Of a stretch of DNA of 64,000 nucleotides, positions 50,850 through 58,664 are shown one piece after another. The notes below the pieces were generated by a model. That model made no database searches. It was not told the DNA's origin and saw only the letters and a program-made list of their open reading frames with translations. The first letter of the stretch is position 1. Every line of letters starts with the position of its first letter. Origin of the DNA: TMED14 sp003507115 (GTDB lineage: Bacteria > Bacteroidota > Bacteroidia > Flavobacteriales > Schleiferiaceae); NCBI GenBank assembly GCA_943787925.1, contig CALSOH010000001.1, forward strand, positions 682,001-746,000, in the 5' to 3' direction. The translations under genes and the position numbers were made by a program.

Positions 50850-51614
50850 TTACGCCTCCCAAGGCCGGCCAGCCCTCAAATCTCGAAGGGCCTCGTAGCG
50901 AAGCCGAACGGCCCAGGCTGCGTACGCGCTCACTTTGTAGCCTACCCAGCCGTCGAGGATGCCGCCGCGTAAAATAAAATGCTTGAAGAAGCGAAAACCT
51001 GGCTTAAGCCACCAGTGATACGGCGTGATCGCCCCCGTTCGGCGGTCGTAATCCCGAGATTGCCACGCGGCATAGCGGCGCAACTTTTTCTCCCAGGCGG
51101 GAATACCCTTGAACGTATCATGGTTCAGTTTGCCCTGTAGCTTTCCAAGGGGTCCCTTCGTCGCTATTTCCGCATGGACGTGCTTTTCTTGGTATCGGCA
51201 TTGATCCCTCTGAAAGAGCCGAATAACCTTATCCCCTTGCCATCCACTGTACCGGACGCGTTGGCCCAAGAAATGGTTGGCCCGGTAGATCCAAAAACCG
51301 GCTACCACGGGCGTTGGACCTGCTTTAATCCGTGCTAATTCGGCATGCAATTCGGGGCTGAGCCATTCATCCGCATCGAGCAATAAAATCCAAGGATGAC
51401 TGGCCTGGGGGATGGCCCAATTCTTCTGAGAGGCGGAATGCTCATACTCCCGCTGCAGAATCTTCGCACCGAATCTCTCCGCAATGGCCCGCGTGCCATC
51501 CGTGCTGTATGAGTCCACCACTAAGAGTTCATCTGCCAAATCGCCCACAGAGCTCAAGCAGCGCTCGAGCACATCGCTTTCATTGTGGGTTGGGACAAGG
51601 ACCGTCCATTTCAT
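50850..51614 (-). CDS. Glycosyltransferase family 2
   Basis: This 254-residue protein has a GT-A fold. Nucleotide-sugar binding is seen in WTVLVPTHNESDVLERCLSS and LLVVDSYSTDGTRAIAERF, the metal-binding motif in ILLLDADEWLSP, and acceptor-side residues in FWIYRANHFLGQRVRYSGW. The C-terminal helix with RRYAAWQSRDYDRR resembles LPS core glycosyltransferases such as WaaE. The start at ATG 51614 lies 5 nt after a TACCTTGC box. It probably adds a sugar to lipopolysaccharide or a related glycan. Confidence 0.88.
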   Translation of the reverse strand: MKWTVLVPTHNESDVLERCLSSVGDLADELLVVDSYSTDGTRAIAERFGAKILQREYEHSASQKNWAIPQASHPWILLLDADEWLSPELHAELARIKAGPTPVVAGFWIYRANHFLGQRVRYSGWQGDKVIRLFQRDQCRYQEKHVHAEIATKGPLGKLQGKLNHDTFKGIPAWEKKLRRYAAWQSRDYDRRTGAITPYHWWLKPGFRFFKHFILRGGILDGWVGYKVSAYAAWAVRLRYEALRDLRAGRPWEA

Positions 51615-51619
51615 CGAGT

Positions 51620-51627
51620 GCAAGGTA
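51620..51627 (-). promoter_or_regulatory. TACCTTGC -7-like box for the glycosyltransferase gene
   Basis: A variant box 5 nt upstream of ATG 51614 on the minus strand. Confidence 0.3.
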
Positions 51628-51823
51628 AAAGATTCTTGTGGGGCGTTTCGATTAGAATTTGAAAAATCTGACCGCCTAATTTCTGAGATTTTTACTTAGT
51701 GTAATTTTTACATGAATTATTGATTATCAACACCTTATGTTAATAAAATATAGGAGCCTGTGGTTCTGGTTTGACTAAAATTGTCTAGTATAGTATTCAC
51801 AAATAAACCTAAATCTACTTTGT

Positions 51824-54190
51824 ATGAAGCACCTACATGTATTGGGCTGTGTTGGCTTAGCTGTTCTAAGCTTTTCCTCCGCAGGCCAAGGTCTACAAGA
51901 CACGATCCTCGATGAGGTCTCTGTCGTCGGATCTCGATTCTTGCCCAGAACGAGCTTAACAAGTACCGTTCCGATTGACAATTTAAAAATGAAGGATCTG
52001 GCTTCCTCCGGCCAGTTCAGCTTGGATAAAATGATGCATTACCGCCTGCCTTCATTTAACTCCACACAGCAAACTATTTCCGATGCCACCGCCCATTTTG
52101 ACCCCGCAGATTTGCGCGGCCTAGGACCAAGCCGCACCTTGATTCTTGTCAACGGAAAGCGGAAAAACGCCTCCAGCCTCGTGTACATCAATGATACACC
52201 CGGTAAAGGCGAGGTGGGCGTGGACATGAAGAGTATTCCTGTCGGGGCCATCGACCGAATTGAGGTTCTTCGCGATGGAGCCTCGGCTCAGTATGGCTCG
52301 GATGCCATCGCGGGAGTCATCAACATCATCCTCAAAAATGATGTCGACATGACATCTGGCAATGCGTATACGAGCATCACGCAGCAAGGAGATGGCCTGA
52401 TCCAAGGCTTCCAAATGACGACCGGAGCGAGTGTCGGGAATACGGGCAAGCTCACGGTCAGCATGGCCTATGAAGACCAAAATGAGACCAACCGAGCAGG
52501 AGAGCCCGGCCAAGACTACCTTTTTGGAGTCAACAATAGCTGGACCCAAGCCAATCCCAATCTGGGTATGCGCGTGGGAATGCCCAACATGACCACCAAT
52601 TCTGTTTTCTACAACTACTCGAATGAAGTAAATGAGAACATGGAGGTCTATTCGTTTGGTGGATCCGTGTATCGCCGAGGAATCAGCTACGCCTTGTATC
52701 GCACCCCGTACTGGATTTCCAACACCTTTGGTCTTTACCCCTCCGGGGAGGGCTTTCAACCCACGTTTGAAGTGGATATCAACGATATCACCTTCGGCGT
52801 CGGAGTGAAGGGAACACAAGGAAAGTATATGTACGATGTGAGCCACATGGTTGGAAGCAATTCCGTCAACTACACCGTCCGCAACTCCCTGAACACAGGT
52901 ATGGGGTCGGCGAGTCCGACGACATTCTACCCAGGAGGATATTCGTTTTCAAATCAGGTGACGAACATGGATATTGCTCGTCGCTTGAATTCGAAAGCTT
53001 TCCTCTCTTTGGGAACGGAATTCCGGACGGAGCGCTTCCAAGCGCGCGCAGGGGACGAGGCGAGCTACTTTGGCAATGGCGCGCAGTCTTTCCCGGGCTT
53101 GCAGCCTCAAAATGCGGTCGATGCCATGCGCTACAACTTTGGTATGTATGCGGGCCTTGACTACGACGTGAGTGAGGCCTTACTGGTTGGCATCACGGCT
53201 CGATTGGAAAACTACTCCGATTTCGGACAGAATTTCTCGTACAAGGCCAGTGGACGCTACCGGATCAATGACAATGTTTCCATGCGGGCTTCCTACTCCA
53301 CGGGCTTCCGTGCACCAAGCCTGCATCAGATTCACTTGTCTAATATCCAGACCCTTGTATCAGGCGGTACCATTTCAAACCAAGGAACATTCAACAACGA
53401 GAGTTCTGTGGTGCGCCTTCTGGGCGTAGAGTCACTGAAGGCAGAGACGGCTCAAAACATCTCGGCTGGATTCACGGCCAAAGTGGGTAGTCACATCAAC
53501 ATTTCTGCGGATGTGTATTCTGTCGATGTGAACGATCGCATCGTGTATTCGTCGTCCATTGCCTCTTCGGACACGACTTCTGCCGTGGGCCAAATCTTGG
53601 CAGCAAATCAAATCACATCCTTAAAGTTCTTTGTGAATGCGGTGAACACCAATACCCAAGGTGTTGATTTGGTGGGCACATATCAAGGCTTGGGACTAGG
53701 GACCGGATCTTTAGATATCAACTTGGCGATGAACCTAAACCAAACGTCCATCGTGGGTAATATCACCACCCCTTCGGCCATCGCCTCCGCCGGGGTTGAT
53801 ATTTTCGATCGCAAGGAGCAGGGCCGAATCCTTTCTTCACGCCCTCAAACCAAATTGATTGCCGGGCTGGACTACAATCACGAAAAATGGAGCCTGAATT
53901 TGACCAATACCTACTTTGGTAGCGTGACATGGCAGCATGCTGGAGATCCGTCCAAAGACCAAACCTTTGCAGCAAAGTGGGTCACCGACTTGAGCTTCAC
54001 ATACCCCATGTCAGAGAAGTGCAGCCTTTCATTTGGCATCAACAATCTCTTGGATGTGTATCCCGATGTGATCGATCCAAAAGGAGACCCTGTCACAGAC
54101 TTAGGGGGTCGCTTCATGTATCCTTGGGAGGTCAACCAATTTGGATTTAATGGTCGCATTTTCAGCGCCTCTTGCCGATTCAAATTGTAA
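51824..54190 (+). CDS. TonB-dependent outer membrane receptor
   Basis: This is a 788-residue outer-membrane beta-barrel protein. A signal peptide (about 1-20, ending SFSSAGQ) precedes a TonB-box-like DEVSVVGSR and a plug domain (about 45-165) with DPADLRGLGPSRTLILVNGK and IDRIEVLRDGASAQYGSDAI. The barrel follows, ending in a C-terminal aromatic-rich strand (SCRFKL). There is no SusD partner or carboxypeptidase-like domain, so it is a siderophore- or vitamin-type receptor rather than SusC. A 209-bp AT-rich upstream region could hold its regulation. A B12 role is possible but not shown. Confidence 0.92.
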   Translation: MKHLHVLGCVGLAVLSFSSAGQGLQDTILDEVSVVGSRFLPRTSLTSTVPIDNLKMKDLASSGQFSLDKMMHYRLPSFNSTQQTISDATAHFDPADLRGLGPSRTLILVNGKRKNASSLVYINDTPGKGEVGVDMKSIPVGAIDRIEVLRDGASAQYGSDAIAGVINIILKNDVDMTSGNAYTSITQQGDGLIQGFQMTTGASVGNTGKLTVSMAYEDQNETNRAGEPGQDYLFGVNNSWTQANPNLGMRVGMPNMTTNSVFYNYSNEVNENMEVYSFGGSVYRRGISYALYRTPYWISNTFGLYPSGEGFQPTFEVDINDITFGVGVKGTQGKYMYDVSHMVGSNSVNYTVRNSLNTGMGSASPTTFYPGGYSFSNQVTNMDIARRLNSKAFLSLGTEFRTERFQARAGDEASYFGNGAQSFPGLQPQNAVDAMRYNFGMYAGLDYDVSEALLVGITARLENYSDFGQNFSYKASGRYRINDNVSMRASYSTGFRAPSLHQIHLSNIQTLVSGGTISNQGTFNNESSVVRLLGVESLKAETAQNISAGFTAKVGSHINISADVYSVDVNDRIVYSSSIASSDTTSAVGQILAANQITSLKFFVNAVNTNTQGVDLVGTYQGLGLGTGSLDINLAMNLNQTSIVGNITTPSAIASAGVDIFDRKEQGRILSSRPQTKLIAGLDYNHEKWSLNLTNTYFGSVTWQHAGDPSKDQTFAAKWVTDLSFTYPMSEKCSLSFGINNLLDVYPDVIDPKGDPVTDLGGRFMYPWEVNQFGFNGRIFSASCRFKL

Positions 54191-54212
54191 GCAACCGAAT
54201 ACATTTTTTCTA

Positions 54213-54241
54213 AACAGCCCCAGCGATGGGGCTGTTTTTTT
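54213..54241 (+). terminator. Rho-independent terminator after the TonB receptor gene
   Basis: The stem AACAGCCCC / GGGGCTGTT around AGCGAT is followed by a run of eight or more T. Confidence 0.9.
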
Positions 54242-54332
54242 TGCTTTCATCTTTCCCATAAATACGAGTGGAATTCCTTCGATCCTCCGCCTTCTGAGGA
54301 GAGGCCCGTGAAGGAGCCGAACCAAAAAAATA

Positions 54333-54752
54333 TCAATCCGCCATTTGAACGACGTAGCCGCAGGAGGAATCCATAAAGGTTTCTAATTCCGGAAATTGCC
54401 CAAGGAGATAGCGGGTTTCGGACACAGGCATTTCTAAGACGACGGATTCTTCCGTGAATAAGACTTCGAATTCACTGATTTGACCATGCATCGCCTCGTT
54501 CCAACCCAAGATTGCCGGACCCTTGTGATGTCCGATGACCTCGCTCCCCTGGCGTAAAATAAAGGCCCCTCGCAGCACAATGTAATAACTTGTGGCGGGC
54601 TCTGCATTTGGCTCTAAAGCGTCCAGGCCTTCGAAGAAATCCATGTGCACAGACACGGCTAACTGTCGCAGTGCCTGCATCGGTAAGGATTCAAAAGGAC
54701 GGACCCGCTTCAATTCGTCAGCCATTCGTTGAACGGCAGAATCTAAGGTCAT
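54333..54752 (-). CDS. Stand-alone cyclic-nucleotide-binding domain protein
   Basis: This 139-residue protein consists only of a cNMP-binding domain. The beta-roll is seen in YYIVLRGAFILRQGSEVIG and AILGWNEAMHGQISEFEVLF. It lacks the winged helix of CRP/FNR regulators and has no kinase or channel part. The usual R-x-A phosphate loop is not clear, so ligand binding is uncertain. It may regulate a partner protein. Its C-terminus ends at a convergent terminator. Confidence 0.72.
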   Translation of the reverse strand: MTLDSAVQRMADELKRVRPFESLPMQALRQLAVSVHMDFFEGLDALEPNAEPATSYYIVLRGAFILRQGSEVIGHHKGPAILGWNEAMHGQISEFEVLFTEESVVLEMPVSETRYLLGQFPELETFMDSSCGYVVQMAD

Positions 54753-54850
54753 CTTTTGGTGTATTAGGTGACCCTAAATTATGGCCCGCCATGGAATTTT
54801 CCGTTTAAGCTGGGCTTCCTAAGGCTTAGACAAGAAAAGCCCCGGAGGTA

Positions 54851-55762
54851 TCAATCTGCATAGGTCATCAAAACCATCAGTAAACCGTACGCAACGAAAA
54901 ACCCCATGTAGCGCCAGTCGATGCGCTCTCCAAATCGGAGCCGAAATGCCGAAACGTTGATAATCACGGAAAAATTCGTCAAAATACTATGTAAAACGAC
55001 CCCGCCCCATGCAATGCACAAGGCGGAAAAGCTCTGACCCAACAGACTCAAGACAGCTTGCTCCCCCATTTGGCGATAATGAACCCCCTGGGTGAAACCC
55101 GTCCATTGTGAACGGATCTGCACCGCAAAAGCGCCCAAAAGGGTGAGAAAAACACCGTATTCCGTGAGGACAATCGTATTCCATACGCCAAGTTGTGACT
55201 GCACGACGCCAATACTCGGATAGTACATCCCCCAGATGAATCCGATCACGAAGGGAATCCAACGTTGAACCCGCGGCATGGCCAGCCAGGTCTGGCGGTC
55301 CTTCCACCAAAGAACTATTTGGGCCGTCAGCAAGAGGGCCAAGACCATTCCCCGAACTGGCCCAATTTCTTCGCCCAAGACAAAAAATCCCATGGCGGCT
55401 CCAAAAAAGAGGTGGACTGTTCCTCCAAAAAAGACCAACCGCGAAGGCAATTGGCTCAGACTGGTGGCAAATAGCAGCAAACCCCATCCGCCAAACATGC
55501 CCAATAAGACCGTAGCCAATTGTACAGGAGTCCAGGTCCCCCAGCCCGGTAAGGCGACGCCCTGAGCCCACGTCAGTGTACATACCAGCGTTACCGATAT
55601 GGCCGAGCGAATCATTAACATCGCCAAAGGGGTTGAACGCATTCCTTTGGAACGCCACAACGTGTTGGCCCGCGCAAACAGCAGCAAGCTCATGAGCTCT
55701 GCGCCCGCCGACCAATGGGGTCCGCTGACACTCTGAAAAAGGGTTTCCAAGGGGGAATTCAT
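54851..55762 (-). CDS. EamA/DMT-like transporter
   Basis: This 303-residue protein has about ten hydrophobic helices (for example LLLFARANTLWRSKG then LAMLMIRSAISVTLVCTLTW). ATG 55762 starts MNSPLETLFQ; a longer in-frame form would extend through the divergent regulator gene and is unlikely. The pattern of paired helices suits the drug/metabolite transporter superfamily. The final part shows FSVIINVSAFRLRFGERIDW, a typical EamA strand-helix step. The substrate cannot be inferred. Confidence 0.7.
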   Translation of the reverse strand: MNSPLETLFQSVSGPHWSAGAELMSLLLFARANTLWRSKGMRSTPLAMLMIRSAISVTLVCTLTWAQGVALPGWGTWTPVQLATVLLGMFGGWGLLLFATSLSQLPSRLVFFGGTVHLFFGAAMGFFVLGEEIGPVRGMVLALLLTAQIVLWWKDRQTWLAMPRVQRWIPFVIGFIWGMYYPSIGVVQSQLGVWNTIVLTEYGVFLTLLGAFAVQIRSQWTGFTQGVHYRQMGEQAVLSLLGQSFSALCIAWGGVVLHSILTNFSVIINVSAFRLRFGERIDWRYMGFFVAYGLLMVLMTYAD

Positions 55763-55792
55763 CGCGGGCGCAAAGATGTATGCTTTTTTTGA

Positions 55793-55809
55793 GGTACATT
55801 CCGTGTACC
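55793..55809. promoter_or_regulatory. Inverted repeat GGTACA-TTCCG-TGTACC upstream of the regulator gene
   Basis: A perfect 6-bp dyad begins 43 bp before ATG 55836. A matching dyad AGTACA-TAGCG-TGTACT lies at 57302-57318, after the same gene. Confidence 0.4.
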
Positions 55810-55835
55810 AAAACAAATCCAAACGAGACCCCTTC

Positions 55836-57089
55836 ATGCCTACTGGACCCCTAAAGCGAGCCATCGTTCGGCAATTTGGCCGCCCCATATTGAACAAGTC
55901 AGACGCCATGGATCTGGAGACGGCCATCTTCGAGTCCACAGGCGAACTCGTCAGCTACAATACCATTCGGCGCTTCTTCGGTTTGGCCCAAGGAGGGGAA
56001 CCGCGTCCAAGCGTTCTAAACATTTATGCGCGCTACATCGGTTTTCCAAGCTACATGGATTTCCATCAATCGAGCGAGCGGCATGCCTTTTACAATCTGT
56101 GGACCCAAACGCTGTCCAAAAAAGCATGGACCCAAACGGAACGCGATGAGCTAGTTTTGGCCGCGCTCCAAGAAGACCGCCAAGCCCAATCCGTCCTCCT
56201 CTACATTCTTCACGAGACGTTTTCCGATGCCCCCTACGATGAATGGATTCCTTGGCTGCAAAGCCCCGCATGGAACGCCAACGAGGAAAGCAATGGGGTC
56301 AAAATGTTCTTCACCAATTCGCTCGGCCAACTCTTGCGTCGACGCGTACAATCCGTTCAAGAGGCAGAAGCCTTTATTGCCATCCCTGAAATTGTGGAGT
56401 GGGCCGTCCACTTTTTCACCGACTACAGCACCTTGCAAGGCGGGTACTTCATGTATGTGATACATGCCCTCCACGACCGAATTGGGGGGGATATTTATAC
56501 CCACGGCATGCTCAGCATGCGGTTTTTCTTTCTAGGCGATTATTCCAGCGCCCTGCCTCATCTGGATGCCATCATCGCGGAAGGCTACGATGCAAACCGC
56601 TATCCCATTTTGAACTCGCGCTATTTAGCCAGCCAATACCTCGCCCACTGGATCCGTCAAGAGCCCCTCGATGGCCATATTCTGGAGACCTTTGCAGATG
56701 CCTTTGATAGTGCCCCACGGCACATGCACCACCTCCTCGGCATGGAAGCCTTCCCCATCATGGCCGTATTGGGCTACGGGGAGGATGTGCTCCAAATTGC
56801 TGGGCAGTTCAAAGCCTTTGAAGCCACGCGCATCCATTGGTCAGCCTCCTTGGATCTCGACATGACACGGATCGCCCTGATGATTGCCTATGCAGACCAG
56901 GGAAATTTCCAGCGTTTTCTCGAAATGGAAACGCTGATCCAACCCGAAAACTGGTACGTGTCCTACCGCGACTACCAACAATCCTTGTATGCCTTTGCCG
57001 AAATTCGAATGGGCCGAAGCACGCCCAAATTTCATTCTGCGCTGAATCGATTCCCAGGGCTGAAAGCACTAAGTGGCCGGGCAAAGTAA
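55836..57089 (+). CDS. Putative regulatory protein: N-terminal DNA-binding-like domain, helical-repeat C-terminus
   Basis: This 417-residue protein is not one I can name. The N-terminal ~75 residues (LNKSDAMDLETAIFESTGEL, SYNTIRRFFGLAQGGEPRPS) resemble a helix-turn-helix domain found in multi-copy Bacteroidota proteins, where 'S.NTLRRFFG' is the usual recognition pattern. The remainder is predicted alpha-helical and TPR-like (FFLGDYSSALPHLDAIIAEG, YPILNSRYLASQYLAHWIRQ). It has no signal peptide. Flanking GTACA-N5-TGTAC dyads suggest autoregulation. It is divergent from the EamA-like gene. Confidence 0.6.
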   Translation: MPTGPLKRAIVRQFGRPILNKSDAMDLETAIFESTGELVSYNTIRRFFGLAQGGEPRPSVLNIYARYIGFPSYMDFHQSSERHAFYNLWTQTLSKKAWTQTERDELVLAALQEDRQAQSVLLYILHETFSDAPYDEWIPWLQSPAWNANEESNGVKMFFTNSLGQLLRRRVQSVQEAEAFIAIPEIVEWAVHFFTDYSTLQGGYFMYVIHALHDRIGGDIYTHGMLSMRFFFLGDYSSALPHLDAIIAEGYDANRYPILNSRYLASQYLAHWIRQEPLDGHILETFADAFDSAPRHMHHLLGMEAFPIMAVLGYGEDVLQIAGQFKAFEATRIHWSASLDLDMTRIALMIAYADQGNFQRFLEMETLIQPENWYVSYRDYQQSLYAFAEIRMGRSTPKFHSALNRFPGLKALSGRAK

Positions 57090-57220
57090 GGCTGAATGCG
57101 CGGTGGGATTCGGTTCCGTGCGGGCTTCCTTGAGTGCCGTCAAGCTTGGGGTGAGCGGTCGTCGGAGTTCGCGCATTCGTGTTTTGGTGCGATGCGCACA
57201 TCCCACGTTTTTCCTTGAAA

Positions 57221-57246
57221 GAAAAAAGCCGGCTTTTGGCCGGCTT
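57221..57246 (-). terminator. Terminator of the AlbA_2 gene (minus strand)
   Basis: An 8-bp stem AAGCCGGC / GCCGGCTT around a TTTTG loop is flanked, on the minus strand, by a T6C run. This is the normal layout for a rho-independent terminator of the gene ending at 57491. Confidence 0.7.
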
Positions 57247-57301
57247 CTGGGTTGGCATGAGGCCCGGAGAATCCCCGAAGCGTTTCATTTGAATCAAAGA
57301 A

Positions 57302-57318
57302 AGTACATAGCGTGTACT
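57302..57318. promoter_or_regulatory. Inverted repeat AGTACA-TAGCG-TGTACT after the regulator gene
   Basis: Same arm length and spacer length as the dyad at 55793, and the two cores share GTACAT and CGTGTAC. Confidence 0.4.
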
Positions 57319-57446
57319 CTTTGGGTACACGTCGGGTACATTTTGAGACGAGGTAAAGTTTTTTTTGGAGGTGGGCGTGTTTGGGGGTGGCCTGGGGGCG
57401 GCCTGGGGGCGCGGAGAAGATCTTGCTTTCATGGGGCGCAGACAAG

Positions 57447-57464
57447 GGATTAAACGTTTAATCC
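57447..57464. repeat. Perfect 18-bp palindrome (GGATTAAAC / GTTTAATCC)
   Basis: Perfect dyad without spacer, 27 bp downstream of the AlbA_2 gene stop. Its TTAAAC half resembles the arms upstream of the ECF sigma gene. Confidence 0.6.
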
Positions 57465-57490
57465 ACAACCTAGTCTTCCCCTCGGCTCCC

Positions 57491-58180
57491 CTATTCCGTC
57501 AGCATAAACCGAATTCCCTTTTCCCCGGCTTCAAAATCCACCGCATTCCAGCTGATCAAGGTTGCGAGAGCCTGCTCGACCGTTTTGGATGGGAGTTTGG
57601 TTCGTTTGATAAGTTGGGAAACGGATAGTCCCGATGGCGCTTTGGGCTCTTCCGAACTTTGTGCCGCCGCCCCATCCGAACCGAAAATGCCAGACTCTCC
57701 CTCCCGCAGCACCTTCAAAACCAATTGATCCACCTCAGTGAGTGATTTGGCCACTTCGACCGTCCGCCAGTACTCCATGAGCACCCCGTTCGCCCGGAAA
57801 TTCGCCGCACCCTGCCGGAAATACGCCGACCACTCGCGTGCGCCACCCTCTTCTTCATGGGCTTCGTGGGGCGGGGTGCTTGATTTCGGGACGTGAATCG
57901 CCAACACCATCTTACCATCCACTTCGATCGCCTCGGCACGAAAATTCACCCGCGGACGGGTATGCAGGTCGGCCGCACCTTCCATCATGTAGAGCTCCTC
58001 CTCGCCGCGCACGCCGGCCACCACCCCATTGTCTTTGACCCCAATGAAAATGGTCCCGCCATCGGTATTGGCGAAGGCCACCAGGGTTTTGGCAATTTTC
58101 CGTTGGCTGTCGACCCGAAATTTGAATTCCCGCGTCTGACTCTCCCCCTGCCGAATTTCCTGCATCGCATTCATAACCAT
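57491..58180 (-). CDS. AlbA_2 (Schlafen-type) domain protein with C-terminal winged helix
   Basis: This 229-residue protein (ATG 58180; 58174 is an alternative) carries an AlbA_2 domain at residues ~10-135. Its hallmark is REFKFRVDSQRKIAKTLVAF, then ANTDGGTIFIGVKDNGVVAG. A Ser/Gly-rich linker follows, and a C-terminal domain GLSVSQLIKRTKLPSKTVEQ that looks like a winged helix. AlbA_2 proteins are often transcription regulators or divergent ATP-binding proteins. It is divergent from mscL, with only 35 bp between starts. Confidence 0.8.
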   Translation of the reverse strand: MVMNAMQEIRQGESQTREFKFRVDSQRKIAKTLVAFANTDGGTIFIGVKDNGVVAGVRGEEELYMMEGAADLHTRPRVNFRAEAIEVDGKMVLAIHVPKSSTPPHEAHEEEGGAREWSAYFRQGAANFRANGVLMEYWRTVEVAKSLTEVDQLVLKVLREGESGIFGSDGAAAQSSEEPKAPSGLSVSQLIKRTKLPSKTVEQALATLISWNAVDFEAGEKGIRFMLTE

Positions 58181-58204
58181 CCGAATGTACAACCGTCCCT
58201 TTTG

Positions 58205-58212
58205 TACTTTTA
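58205..58212 (+). promoter_or_regulatory. TACTTTTA -7 box, 3 nt before mscL
   Basis: The context TGTACTTTTAAG-N-ATG is nearly identical to that of the DUF1684 gene at 50181. Confidence 0.4.
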
Positions 58213-58215
58213 AGC

Positions 58216-58596
58216 ATGTCCTTCCTCTCCGAATTCAAATCCTTCGCCCTCAAGCGCAACGCCCTCGACCTCGCCATCGGCGTCGTCATCGGCGCTTCCT
58301 TCCAGTCCATCGTGGACGCCATCGTCAACGGCCTCCTCATGCCCCCCATTCGCGCCCTGAGTGGGACCCTTCCGGGTGAAGCCTGGATTTTTCAGGTAGG
58401 CCAAATGTCCTTCGGCATCGGCGCCGTCATCAACGCCATCATCCAATTTGTATTGGTTGCCCTCGCCGTTTTCTTCCTCGTCAAAGGCCTGAATGCCTTG
58501 CACTTGCGCGAAGAAGAGAAAAAGCCCGCCGCTAAAGCGGATCCCAACACCCAATTGTTGGAGGAGATTCGGGACTTGTTGAAGTCGAAGGGTTAA
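58216..58596 (+). CDS. mscL: Large-conductance mechanosensitive channel
   Basis: MscL is the osmotic safety valve of the inner membrane, opening on membrane tension. The 126-residue protein has the N-terminal helix, TM1 with LDLAIGVVIGASFQSIVDAI, a periplasmic loop, TM2 with FVLVALAVFFLVKGLNALHL, and a cytoplasmic helix LLEEIRDLLKSK. All these elements and the length fit the family. Confidence 0.95.
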   Translation: MSFLSEFKSFALKRNALDLAIGVVIGASFQSIVDAIVNGLLMPPIRALSGTLPGEAWIFQVGQMSFGIGAVINAIIQFVLVALAVFFLVKGLNALHLREEEKKPAAKADPNTQLLEEIRDLLKSKG

Positions 58597-58664
58597 AGGG
58601 TGCAAGAGTAAAAGGGTGAAAGCGCTCTAGCTCCTCTAGCCTCTAGCTCCTGGCTTCCTAGCCC
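58595..58664. repeat. AAAGGGTG repeat and CTAG-rich tract
   Basis: AAAGGGTG occurs at 58595-58602 and 58611-58618, 16 bp apart. Then comes GCTCTAGCTCCTCTAGCC and further CTAG words to about 58650. The reverse complement shares GCTAGAGG and GAGCTAGAG with the repeat at 49.2 kb. Confidence 0.6.

Larger units (their letters stand above)
57090..57490. other. Non-coding region with dyads, GTACA cluster, G-runs and an 18-bp palindrome
   Basis: This 401-bp stretch has no convincing gene. It contains, in order: the minus-strand terminator at 57221-57246; a dyad AGTACA-N5-TGTACT at 57302-57318 followed by two GGGTACA words 11 bp apart (57323, 57334); T8 at 57359-57366; four G-runs with a tandem GGCCTGGGGGC (57389-57399, 57400-57410); and a perfect palindrome at 57447-57464. 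The convergent genes on either side leave it free for a small RNA or a regulatory element. Confidence 0.6.

Noticed and set aside
54774..54799. ATGG-CCCG-CCAT dyad near the cNMP-binding protein gene
   Set aside because: The arms are only four bases and the site is not obviously placed at a promoter.
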